Shown: positions 56,207 through 64,000 of the stretch, piece by piece | Numbering within the stretch: the stretch's first letter is position 1 | How the letters are laid out: every line of letters begins with the position of its first letter | Source of the DNA: Pseudomonas eucalypticola | GTDB lineage: Bacteria; Pseudomonadota; Gammaproteobacteria; Pseudomonadales; Pseudomonadaceae | DNA: 64,000 nucleotides | Reading direction: 5' to 3' | Assembly (NCBI RefSeq): GCF_013374995.1 | Contig: NZ_CP056030.1 | Location: forward strand, 4,062,501 to 4,126,500 | The notes under the pieces: generated by a model | Database searches by the model: none | The model's input: only the letters and a program-made list of their open reading frames with translations | Told to the model about the DNA's origin: nothing | Position numbers and translations under genes: made by a program

Positions 56207-57622
56207 GCGGTCGGTGCCCACGCGGCCTTGCAGGAAATAATACACACGCGTACCCACCGCGAGCTTCTCCATGACCACCAGGCCGTTCCCCGGCTCATCC
56301 TGGCGCTCCATCACGGCCACATTGCCCTCCTGCTGCGCCAGGAAGTGTGTCAGCGCCTCTTCAGTGGGCAGAGCGGGTAGCAAACTGCGGCTGTAAAACA
56401 CCCCTGCCCCGGCCAGCCGCTCGCTGGGGGTGGCCAGCGCCACGGTATGCCCCTGCGCCTGCAAAGCGCGTATGCGCTCGGTCAGTGGCAGGAATGACTC
56501 CGCCTGGTCCGCCTGGGGAATCACCCACACCGCCGCCAGGTACGCCAGCACGACCACCGCCATCAGTCCCGTGGCCGCCGCGCGCCAACCCTGCCAGCGG
56601 GCCAGCAGCACGTTGGCGTACTCAGCCGCGATGACCGCCGCAGGCGGCGCCAGGGCCATCAGGTAAACCATGCGCTTGCTCGACGCCAGCGTCAGCAGGG
56701 CAAACTGAGCCAGCAGCCACAGGCTGAAAAACATCAGGTGAGGCTGCACGCGCCATTGTTTGCGAAAGTGCCACAGGCCCAGGTAAACCAACAGGTTCCA
56801 AGGCAGGAATGCCTCGGGCAGCTTGCCCAGGTAGTAATGGAACGGCTCGAAATGCCCAGCTTCGCTGAACGAGCCGTTGAAGCGCCCGACGCTGTTGGCC
56901 CACAGCACGTCGTTGAGTGCCTGGGCACCGCCCTGTTGGTACAGCAGGGCCAACCAGACCGACAATGGCACCAGCCCCACCAGGGTCAGGCCTGCCGGCC
57001 ACAGCCAGCGGCCCGGCGCCAAGCGCCGGTCGCGCAGGGTCTCGGCCAGCAGCCAGGCAAAGATCACCACCCCCGGCAGCGCCAACCCCAACACGCCCTT
57101 GCTCAGGGTGGCGACGGCGATGCCGGTGATGAACATCAGCGCGCTGGCCGCAGAGCGCTGGCGGCTGGCCAGATAGAAACCCAGCAGCGCCAGGCTCACC
57201 CCCAGGCTCAGCAATGAATCTTCGCCCACCTGGCGAACGTTACTCCAGAAACTGGCGCTGGTGGCCAGCATCAATGCCGCCGCCGTGGCCACCGCCATGG
57301 GGCGGTCCAGGCGGCGCAACGTGATGAACAGCAGCAGTACGCTGAACAGGCCGGCCAGCGCCGAGGCCAGCCTGACCGCCCAGGCACTGGGGCCGAACAC
57401 GGTCATGGCGGCGCTGTCCAGCCACAGGCTCAGCGGCGGCTTTTCCAGAAAAGGCTCGCCATTGAGACGTGGGGTTACCCAGTCCCGGTGCAGGTACATT
57501 TCCATGGCAATGCCGCCCACCCGAGGCTCGGTGGAACCTTGCAGCGGGTGATTGCCCAGGCCTGCGAAAAACAGCAGCGCGGTGATCAACAGGAGCAGCG
57601 CGAAACAGCGTATCGACTTCAT
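56192..57622 (-). CDS. GT39/ArnT-like membrane glycosyltransferase (A)
   Basis: 476 residues from MKSIRCFALL (57622), with an upstream in-frame GTG as alternative. About ten to twelve hydrophobic segments. The first periplasmic loop STEPRVGGIAMEM and RDWVTPRLNGEPFLEKPPL closely follow ArnT (undecaprenyl-phosphate-sugar lipid A transferase), with Glu where the PMT family usually has Asp/Glu catalytic acids. It is probably a polyprenyl-phosphate-dependent transferase that adds a sugar to lipid A or another envelope acceptor. It is divergent from a second member (57848-59404). Confidence 0.87.
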   Translation of the reverse strand: MKSIRCFALLLLITALLFFAGLGNHPLQGSTEPRVGGIAMEMYLHRDWVTPRLNGEPFLEKPPLSLWLDSAAMTVFGPSAWAVRLASALAGLFSVLLLFITLRRLDRPMAVATAAALMLATSASFWSNVRQVGEDSLLSLGVSLALLGFYLASRQRSAASALMFITGIAVATLSKGVLGLALPGVVIFAWLLAETLRDRRLAPGRWLWPAGLTLVGLVPLSVWLALLYQQGGAQALNDVLWANSVGRFNGSFSEAGHFEPFHYYLGKLPEAFLPWNLLVYLGLWHFRKQWRVQPHLMFFSLWLLAQFALLTLASSKRMVYLMALAPPAAVIAAEYANVLLARWQGWRAAATGLMAVVVLAYLAAVWVIPQADQAESFLPLTERIRALQAQGHTVALATPSERLAGAGVFYSRSLLPALPTEEALTHFLAQQEGNVAVMERQDEPGNGLVVMEKLAVGTRVYYFLQGRVGTDRSRQH

Positions 57623-57847
57623 GCCTCGGTACCTGAACACAAAGAACTTCAGGGTACGGCAGCGCTGTGAAAAACCGGTGAAAACCTGGTCAAGGCGCGA
57701 GCGATCTGCGCGAAATGCTGTAACGCTTTTTTCTCGTTTCGCTGACGCAAAGCCAACGCCTGCCTCCCTAGGCTATGCCTGAAATACCGGTGGCCGGGCT
57801 CCCCGACACGCCTTCGGCCGGCACAATGGCACGCGGATACCTTCACC

Positions 57848-59404
57848 ATGCATACCGTCCCTCGTTTCCTGCGCTCTGAGCGCGGGGCTCTGGCCCTGCT
57901 TCTAGGCTTCTCCGCCGTTGCCCTGCTGCTGGGGCTGGGCCAACGCGAGCTGTGGGGCGCGGAAACCCGCTGGGCCAACATTGCCTTGCAGATGCTGCAG
58001 ACCGGCGACTACTTCGACCCCTACCTCAAGGGCACGGCCTACTACGACAAGCCCTTGCCCTCCTACTGGCTGATTACCTTCTGCGCCAGCCTGTTCGGTG
58101 GCCTGGGGCACTGGTCGCTGCGCCTGCCTTCGGTGATCGCGGCGTGGCTGAGCATCTGGCTGGTGTACCTGCTGGGCGAACGCCTGTTTCGCCGAGGCAC
58201 GGGGTTGATCGCCGGTTGGCTACTGGCTACCACGTTCTACTTTCTGGTGTGGGCGCGAGTGGCCACTGCAGACGTCCTGACGGTGTTCGGCGTACTGGCG
58301 GCGGTCTGGTGGTACTGGCGGGGGCCGCTGGACACCCGGTTTTCCCGCTATGCGACGTTTTTCCTGATACTGGCCCTGACATCGCTGCTCAAGGGGCTGA
58401 TCGGCTTCATCCTGCCGGTTCTAATGCTGCTGCCACATCTGCTCGGCGAAGGGCGCTGGAAAGCCCACCTCAACAGGCGCGTGCCGCTGGCCATGGCCTT
58501 GGCCGGGGCCTTGTACATGTTGCCGTTTCTGCTATCGCACCTGTACGGTCAGCCAACCTATGGTGAGAGTGGCCTGGCCCTGGTGGTACGGGAAAACCTG
58601 GTGCGGTTCTTCCAGCCGTTCGACAACTTCGGCCCGGTGTACACCTACGTGCTGTACCTGCCGGTCTATACCCTGCCCTGGGCACCTTGCTGGGTCATCG
58701 CCTTGTGGCTGGCCCTGCGCAACTGGCGCCACGCCGATATCAACGTGCGCTGGCTGGTGATGGGGCTGGGCCTGATGTTCCTGTTTTTCACTGCGTGCGG
58801 CAGCCGCCGCAGCTACTACGTGCTGCCACTGGTGCCCTTCGCGCAATTGCTGGGCGCTGCGTGGTTGAAGGAATACCTGGCGACCCATCCCCACCACGTG
58901 CCCCGCTGGCAGCGAGGCATCGGCGCCAGCGCGCTGGTGATGGTAGTGCTGGTGGGCGTCGCCTACCCATGGAGCAATGGCAACGGTGGCATCATCGCGT
59001 TCGGCCGCGAAGTCCAGGCCCGCGCCAGTCAGCAAGCGCCCTGGCAGCAATGGCATCTGGTGATGATCGAGGTGGACAACAAATTGCCCTTGTACGTGCA
59101 AAACCAGGGCGCGCCGTTCACCTACATCGGCGAAGACGAAGATTATCCCCGCCAGGGCACCAGTGCCGACTTCATGGCCTGGCTGGCCAAGCGCACCGGC
59201 CAGGCCTGGGACCCGGCGCGCACACTGATCTTCACCCAGTACCCAACGCTGAAGGACCTGCCCCTGCGTTACCTGGCCGAGGACCATGACCTGGTGCTGA
59301 CCCGCCCGGACAACGGCGCGCGGCTACTGCGAGCCCACGATAACCAGAGCGTGGCGTTCATTCCCAGGCACGTAACGGCAACGGTGGCCGAGCGCCAACC
59401 CTGA
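57848..59404 (+). CDS. GT39/ArnT-like membrane glycosyltransferase (B)
   Basis: 518 residues with many transmembrane segments. It shares with the divergent gene the N-terminal loop GAETRWANIALQM and YFDPYLKGTAYYDKPLPSYWL, the ArnT-type pattern of an acid residue in the first loop followed by KPP/KPL. It has a soluble C-terminal part of about 120 residues. The acceptor and donor are unknown; the two genes may act on the same envelope glycan. The 225-base gap between them holds both promoters. Confidence 0.87.
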   Translation: MHTVPRFLRSERGALALLLGFSAVALLLGLGQRELWGAETRWANIALQMLQTGDYFDPYLKGTAYYDKPLPSYWLITFCASLFGGLGHWSLRLPSVIAAWLSIWLVYLLGERLFRRGTGLIAGWLLATTFYFLVWARVATADVLTVFGVLAAVWWYWRGPLDTRFSRYATFFLILALTSLLKGLIGFILPVLMLLPHLLGEGRWKAHLNRRVPLAMALAGALYMLPFLLSHLYGQPTYGESGLALVVRENLVRFFQPFDNFGPVYTYVLYLPVYTLPWAPCWVIALWLALRNWRHADINVRWLVMGLGLMFLFFTACGSRRSYYVLPLVPFAQLLGAAWLKEYLATHPHHVPRWQRGIGASALVMVVLVGVAYPWSNGNGGIIAFGREVQARASQQAPWQQWHLVMIEVDNKLPLYVQNQGAPFTYIGEDEDYPRQGTSADFMAWLAKRTGQAWDPARTLIFTQYPTLKDLPLRYLAEDHDLVLTRPDNGARLLRAHDNQSVAFIPRHVTATVAERQP

Positions 59405-59445
59405 CTGTTAAGGTGGGCGCTCATCCCCCGCACAGATGAGCCCCC

Positions 59446-60624
59446 ATGCTCGACATCAACCGCTTGCGCGCCGACACCCCGGGCTGCGACCCGCTCATTC
59501 ACCTCAACAATGCTGGCGCCTCCTTGTCGGCTTCGGTCGTGGGCGCGGCGATGGCACGCCACCAGCAACGGGAGATCCGCCTGGGTGGCTACGAGGCCGC
59601 CGACGCCGCCCAGGCCGAAACCGCGGCGGTGTACGGGTCCGTGGCACGCCTGCTCAATGCGTGCACCGAAGAAATCGCCCTGGTCGACAACGCCACCCGC
59701 GCCTGGGACATGCTGTTCTACGCCCTGCCCCTCAAGGCCGGCGATGTGGTGCTGACCTCAGCCAGTGAATACGCCGGCAACTACATCCCTTACCTGCAGC
59801 TCAAGCGACGGCTGGGCATCCAGATCGAGGTACTGGCCAACGACGAGCACGGGCAGGTCTGCCTGGCCGCGCTGAGGGCGCGCTTGCAAGGCCCGCGCGT
59901 GGCCCTGGTGTCGCTGCCGATGATCGCCAGCAACGGCGGCGTGCTGCAGCCAGTACAAGCCATCGGCGCCCTGTGCCGCGCCGCCGGTGTGCTGTTTTTG
60001 CTCGACGCTTGCCAGGCCGCTGGGCAGGTGCCGCTGGATGTTCGCGCCATCGGCTGTCACATGCTCACCGCCACCAGTCGTAAGTACCTGCGCGGGCCGC
60101 GCGGGGTCGGTTTTCTCTACATCGAACAGGCCCTGTGTCAGCGCCTGGAACCCACCTTTCTGGACCTGCACGCGGCCACCCTGGTGAGCGCCGACGCCTT
60201 CGAGATGCGCGGGGATGCACGGCGCTTTGAAAGCTGGGAGTGCAACTTGGCGGTCCGGCTGGGCTTTGGCGCCGCGGTGGACTATGCCCTGGACCTGGGC
60301 ATCGAGGCCTTGTGGGCCCGCATTCAGTACCTGGCGGGCTACTTGCGCGCGGCGCTGCACACCCTGCCCGGCTACCAGTGCCAGGACGTGGGCCAGCCGT
60401 TGACGGGGCTGGTGACCTTCACCGGCGAACGACACGCCCCTGCCGCCATCCAGCACTCCCTGGCCCAGCTGCCCCGGCGCATCAACGTCTCGGTGTCGGG
60501 TGCGAGCTCGACCTGGCTGGACATGCGACAGCGCGGCCTGGAGAGCGTGGTGCGCGCTTCGGTGCACGCCTACAACACCGAGGCCGAGCTCGATAGCCTG
60601 GTCGAAGCCCTGCGCAGGTTATAG
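59446..60624 (+). CDS. Class V aminotransferase-fold PLP enzyme
   Basis: 392 residues. The PLP-binding lysine is K213 in ATSRKYLRGPRGVGFLY, and D187 in LLDACQAAGQ should contact the pyridine ring. The layout (LNNAGASLSASVV at the start) is that of class V proteins such as cysteine desulfurases and isopenicillin-N epimerase-like enzymes. The desulfurase loop cysteine is not evident, so an epimerase, lyase or transaminase role is more likely. The substrate is not clear from context; the next genes are amino-acid permeases on the other strand. Confidence 0.85.
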   Translation: MLDINRLRADTPGCDPLIHLNNAGASLSASVVGAAMARHQQREIRLGGYEAADAAQAETAAVYGSVARLLNACTEEIALVDNATRAWDMLFYALPLKAGDVVLTSASEYAGNYIPYLQLKRRLGIQIEVLANDEHGQVCLAALRARLQGPRVALVSLPMIASNGGVLQPVQAIGALCRAAGVLFLLDACQAAGQVPLDVRAIGCHMLTATSRKYLRGPRGVGFLYIEQALCQRLEPTFLDLHAATLVSADAFEMRGDARRFESWECNLAVRLGFGAAVDYALDLGIEALWARIQYLAGYLRAALHTLPGYQCQDVGQPLTGLVTFTGERHAPAAIQHSLAQLPRRINVSVSGASSTWLDMRQRGLESVVRASVHAYNTEAELDSLVEALRRL

Positions 60625-60639
60625 GCCTGGCGTTCTACT

Positions 60640-62046
60640 TCACTGCCCCACGGCCACCGTCCCACGCCGGCGCACGAGCGGATAAGCCAGCGCCAGCACC
60701 ACGAACCACAGCGGCGCCGCGCACAGCGCCTGGCGGGTGTCATCCTTAAGGGTCAGCAAACCCAGGATCACCACGAAAAACCCGAGCACCACCCAGCACA
60801 TCGCTCGCCCACCCGGCATCCGGTATTCCGAAGCGGCGTGCAACGCCGGACGCTGCCTGCGATAGGCCAGGTACGACAGCAGAATGATCGACCAGACGAA
60901 CATGAACAGCAGCGCCGACAAGGTCGTCACCAGGGTGAAGGCTTCCATCAGGTTGGGCACCAGGTAGATCACCACCACCCCGAACAACAGGCACAGGCAG
61001 GAAAACAGCAGGCCGTTGGACGGCACCGAGCGTTTGGACAGGCGCTTGAAAGCGCGCGGCGCATCCCCCTCCAGCGCCAGGCCGAACAGCATGCGGCTGG
61101 TGGAGAAAATACCGCTGTTGGCCGAGGATGCCGCCGACGTCAGAACCACGAAGTTCAGGCACGCGGCCGCGGCCGGGAAGCCCGCTATCAGGAACAGCTC
61201 GACGAAGGGGCTCTTGTCGGCCACCACTTCGCGCCATGGGGTCACCGCCATGATGGTCACCAGCGCCAGCACATAGAACAGAATGATGCGCACCGGGATC
61301 GAATTGATCGCCCGTGGCAGGGTATGGCGCGGGTCCCTGGTTTCGGCCGCAGTGGTGCCTACCAGTTCCAGACCGACGAAGGCAAAGATGGAGATCTGGA
61401 AGCCGGCGAAGAACCCCATCCAGCCGTGGGGGAACAGACCGTCGTCATTCCACAGGTTGGCCAGGGACGGCACGTGCCCGTCGGGCGAAGGCGATGCCGT
61501 GCCCACCAGATAAACCCCGGTGGCCACCAGCAAGGCAATCGCCACCAGCTTGATCATGGCGAACCAGAACTCGACCTCACCGAACAGCTTCACGGTAATC
61601 AGGTTGAGCGACAGCAACAGGCCCACGCATGCCAGCGCCGGCGCCCACTGGGGCAGGTCCGGAAACCAGAAATGGGCGTAGGAAGACACGGCGATCACGT
61701 CAGCGATGCCGGTGACGATCCAGCAGAACCAGTAGGTCCAACCGGTGAAGAAGCCCGCCCACGGCCCCAGGTAGTCCGTGGCGAAATCGATGAACGACTT
61801 GTACTGCAAGTTCGACAGCAGCAACTCACCCATGGCGCGCATGACGAAAAACAGCATGAAGCCGATGATCATGTACACGAAGATGATCGAGGGGCCGGCC
61901 AGGCTGATGCTCTTGCCCGAGCCCATGAACAGGCCGGTGCCGATGGCGCCGCCCAGGGCGATCAATTGAATGTGGCGGTTGGACAGGTTGCGTTTCAGGC
62001 CCGTCGAATCGTGGGGGCTGGGCGTAGTCGCCATGGGGTCGGTCAT
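60640..62046 (-). CDS. cycA: Amino-acid permease close to CycA (D-serine/D-alanine/glycine:H+ symporter)
   Basis: 468 residues with about 12 membrane segments. The N-terminal half nearly duplicates E. coli CycA: NRHIQLIALGGAIGTGLFMG, AGPSIIFVYMIIGFMLFFVM and WFCWIVTGIADVI. It imports small neutral and D-amino acids with protons. The start at 62046 (MTDPMATT) gives a short cytoplasmic N-terminus; ATG 62034 is an alternative. A separate permease gene lies upstream on the same strand, 139 bases away. Confidence 0.88.
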   Translation of the reverse strand: MTDPMATTPSPHDSTGLKRNLSNRHIQLIALGGAIGTGLFMGSGKSISLAGPSIIFVYMIIGFMLFFVMRAMGELLLSNLQYKSFIDFATDYLGPWAGFFTGWTYWFCWIVTGIADVIAVSSYAHFWFPDLPQWAPALACVGLLLSLNLITVKLFGEVEFWFAMIKLVAIALLVATGVYLVGTASPSPDGHVPSLANLWNDDGLFPHGWMGFFAGFQISIFAFVGLELVGTTAAETRDPRHTLPRAINSIPVRIILFYVLALVTIMAVTPWREVVADKSPFVELFLIAGFPAAAACLNFVVLTSAASSANSGIFSTSRMLFGLALEGDAPRAFKRLSKRSVPSNGLLFSCLCLLFGVVVIYLVPNLMEAFTLVTTLSALLFMFVWSIILLSYLAYRRQRPALHAASEYRMPGGRAMCWVVLGFFVVILGLLTLKDDTRQALCAAPLWFVVLALAYPLVRRRGTVAVGQ

Positions 62047-62185
62047 GGGGGATTTCCAGGCAGGTGCGGTACAGCGTGGTGGGTCAACGGCCAGATAGCT
62101 AGCCAATGTCAGCCGTGTACCATGCCACGGAAACCGTTCCAGCTCCAGCCATGCGGGCGCGGCGCACGGCCGCGCCCGGCGAAGC

Positions 62186-63583
62186 TCAATGGCCCTGCGG
62201 CACGAGTGGTGCGTAATCCTTGCCGCGAGGCTTGCGCCGCAACAGCCCGATCAGCAGCATCGCCCCTGCCACCCCGCCAGTCATCAGGGTTTCGTAGCGG
62301 TACGCTGGGCTGATCAGCATGTAGCCCAGCACCAGACTGATCAGCGCGATCACGAACCAGGTCAGCCACGGAAACAGCCACATCTTGAAGGCCAGGGGCT
62401 CGCCCCGCCCCTCGAGGATGCCGCGCATGCGCAACTGCGACACCGCGATCACCAGGTACACCAGCAGGGCAATGGCGCCGGTGGTGGACAACAGGAAGCT
62501 GAACACCGTGCCGGGGGCCGCATAGTTGACGAAACAGCCGACAAAACCGGCCAGGGTCGAGGCCAGCACCGCCACGGTGGGCACGCCACTGCGCGACACT
62601 CGGCGGACCAGGGCGTGTGCCTCGCCGCGAGCGCCCAGGGAGTAAAGCATGCGCGAGGCGGTGTATAGCCCCGAGTTCATGCAACTGGTGACGGCCACCA
62701 GCACCACGATGTCGACCATCAGTTTGGCCCCCGGTACGTTCAGTATTTCCAGCGCGCGTTGAAACGAGCCTACCTGTAGCAACCGAGGGTCGTTCCAGGC
62801 CACCAGTGAAACGATGAAGAATATCGAGAACAGATAGAAAATCGCGATGCGGTAGACCACCAGGTTGGTGGCCTTGCGAATTTTTTCCTTGGGGTCGGCG
62901 GTTTCGTCGGCGGCAATGGTGACGATCTCGGCGCCGAAGAACGAGAAAATGGTGACCAGCACCCCACCCAGCACGGCGCCAAAACCATTGGGCATGAACC
63001 CGCCGTTGCCCAGCAACTGGTCGACACCCGAGACTTGCGCCAACGGCCAGTGGCCGCTGATGCCCATCAGGCAGACGGCAATGAACGCGACGATGGCGAT
63101 CACCTTGACCAGGGCGAACCAGTACTCGAACTCACCGTAATGCTTCACGCTGATCAGGTTGGTGCAGGACAGCACCAGCATGATCAGAAACGCAAACAAC
63201 CAGGAAGGTACCGCTGGCATCCAGGCATGCAGGATGTCGGCGCCAGCGATGGCCTCCACGGGAATGATCAGCACCCAGAACCACCAGTACAGCCAGCCAA
63301 TGGTAAACCCCGCCCACGGCCCGATGGCCTGCCCGGCATAGGTGGAAAACGAACCACTGTCGGGGTTGGCGATGGCCATTTCACCGAGCATGCGCATGAC
63401 CAGCAGTACCAGCAGGCCGGCGATGCCATAGGAGACCAGGATGGCGGGCCCCGCGGTGGCGATGGCGTTGGAAGAACCGATGAACAGGCCGGCACCGATG
63501 ATGCCGGCAATGGAGATCATGGACACCTGACGCGACGTCAGGCCCTGTTTGAGCGCACGCGGCTCGCGACGTGGACGGGCCAT
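62186..63583 (-). CDS. APC-family amino-acid permease (GabP-like)
   Basis: 465 residues. It has the amino-acid permease signature ISIAGIIGAGLFIGSSNAIA near residue 25, then about 12 membrane segments, and the central FGAEIVTIAADETADPKEKI. It belongs to the GABA/proline/aromatic permease group; GABA is the best guess but not proven. It starts at ATG 63583 after AAGGAATA. It may be expressed with the CycA-like gene downstream. Confidence 0.85.
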   Translation of the reverse strand: MARPRREPRALKQGLTSRQVSMISIAGIIGAGLFIGSSNAIATAGPAILVSYGIAGLLVLLVMRMLGEMAIANPDSGSFSTYAGQAIGPWAGFTIGWLYWWFWVLIIPVEAIAGADILHAWMPAVPSWLFAFLIMLVLSCTNLISVKHYGEFEYWFALVKVIAIVAFIAVCLMGISGHWPLAQVSGVDQLLGNGGFMPNGFGAVLGGVLVTIFSFFGAEIVTIAADETADPKEKIRKATNLVVYRIAIFYLFSIFFIVSLVAWNDPRLLQVGSFQRALEILNVPGAKLMVDIVVLVAVTSCMNSGLYTASRMLYSLGARGEAHALVRRVSRSGVPTVAVLASTLAGFVGCFVNYAAPGTVFSFLLSTTGAIALLVYLVIAVSQLRMRGILEGRGEPLAFKMWLFPWLTWFVIALISLVLGYMLISPAYRYETLMTGGVAGAMLLIGLLRRKPRGKDYAPLVPQGH

Positions 63584-63885
63584 AGTTATTCCTTTTCATT
63601 GATTTCGGGCGGCAGCGAAAATGTAATGAGGCTTTTTGTTATGGGGCATGGCTTGAACGAACAACGCCCCCATACTCACTTAACTTTCGCAGGCCCGACA
63701 AACGATGTTTATGCACCAGGTGATTCCATGGCGGAATGATGACAGCGCAATAAATCCGTCAGGCATGAATGAATGGAATGTCGATAATCTTTTTATTCTT
63801 GAATGGCGGCTTCGCTGGATCACGCTGGCGAGCCAGGTCCCTTCGCGGGGGCCGGCTTGCCAGCGCGGTGGCCGAAAGTCTGGTA
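63584..63885. other. Intergenic region upstream of the permease
   Basis: 302 bases without a supported gene. The permease promoter should lie in the AT-rich stretch from 63600 to 63820 (for example the TTTTTATTC near 63790). The right end is taken up by a REP-like hairpin. A plus-strand frame (63705-63989) runs through this and the outer-membrane gene and is rejected. Confidence 0.45.
63823..63865. repeat. Imperfect inverted repeat (REP-like hairpin)
   Basis: CGCTGGCGAGCC (63823-63834) faces GGCTTGCCAGCG (63854-63865); 11 of 12 positions pair, one through a G-T match. It lies 20 bases downstream of the stop codon of the outer-membrane gene and may be its terminator or a REP element. Confidence 0.6.
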
Positions 63886-64000
63886 TTACCAGCTATACCC
63901 CACTTTCGCGTAATAGAAAGCGCCACTGTAGCCAAAGGGTGAATAGGTGCTGTACGCCAGGTTGCCACCGCTGGAGGAATAATCGCTGAGTTTGGCCGGG
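63886..64000 (-). CDS. C-terminus of an outer-membrane beta-barrel protein (5' part beyond the window)
   Basis: Thirty-seven codons are visible before the TAA at 63886-63888. They read PAKLSDYSSSGGNLAYSTYS and end YYAKVGYSW. Alternating aromatic/polar residues and the terminal tryptophan are typical of the last strand of outer-membrane barrels. The family cannot be named from so little. Confidence 0.6.
   Translation of the reverse strand, partial: PAKLSDYSSSGGNLAYSTYSPFGYSGAFYYAKVGYSW

Noticed and set aside
63705..63989. A 94-codon plus-strand frame near the right edge
   Set aside because: It reads through a hairpin and opposite the outer-membrane barrel C-terminus; composition is not protein-like.

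Overview
The window is a piece of a Pseudomonas chromosome, most likely from the P. putida group. It is GC-rich and densely coded with short intergenic gaps. It carries genes typical of that group (cis/trans fatty-acid isomerase, cobalamin-dependent MetH, gnd-zwf, a glgA-treZ-malQ-treY-glgX cluster) and REP-like intergenic hairpins. I see no rRNA, tRNA, CRISPR array, insertion sequence or intact prophage. Species assignment is inference from gene content.

Left part (1-9.5 kb): the start of a membrane acyltransferase, then cti facing away from metH, with a MetR-type palindrome between them. A DUF2970 gene, a 37-residue membrane peptide and the sulfite reductase operon (cysI plus a DUF934 gene) follow and end at two strong hairpins. 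9.6-20.8 kb: the most unusual block. Two giant paralogous minus-strand genes (1573 and 1761 residues) each combine an N-terminal DUF6543/dermonecrotic-toxin-like region, a hydrophobic segment, leucine-rich repeats and a C-terminal NEL-type E3 ubiquitin-ligase domain with its cysteine. They lie downstream of sohB. A mirrored four-copy repeat cluster fills 20.8-21.6 kb.

Middle part (21.6-31.7 kb): a histidine phosphatase, an SCP2 protein, then a Fur-box-preceded iron uptake operon efeU-efeO-efeB-efeM. Next come a phosphotransferase/SDR pair, a TSUP transporter, nudC and a dienoyl-CoA-isomerase-like crotonase. 31.9-52 kb is carbohydrate metabolism. A leftward operon gnd-zwf-HAD phosphatase-GH15 lies back to back with a rightward series glgA-treZ-malQ-treY-DUF2934-glgX. 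Many of these genes overlap by four bases (ATGA), which suggests translational coupling. The second series can build an alpha-1,4-glucan, debranch it and turn it into trehalose. It runs without a break into a three-gene set (acyl-CoA dehydrogenase-like, PIG-L deacetylase, methyltransferase) that looks like a small biosynthetic module.

Right part (52-64 kb): an endonuclease/phosphatase-family protein, a small autotransporter-type beta-barrel without a passenger, a CSS-motif EAL phosphodiesterase, a flavin reductase, a divergent pair of GT39 (ArnT-like) membrane glycosyltransferases, a class V PLP enzyme, two amino-acid permeases (one close to CycA) and the C-terminus of an outer-membrane protein cut by the window edge.
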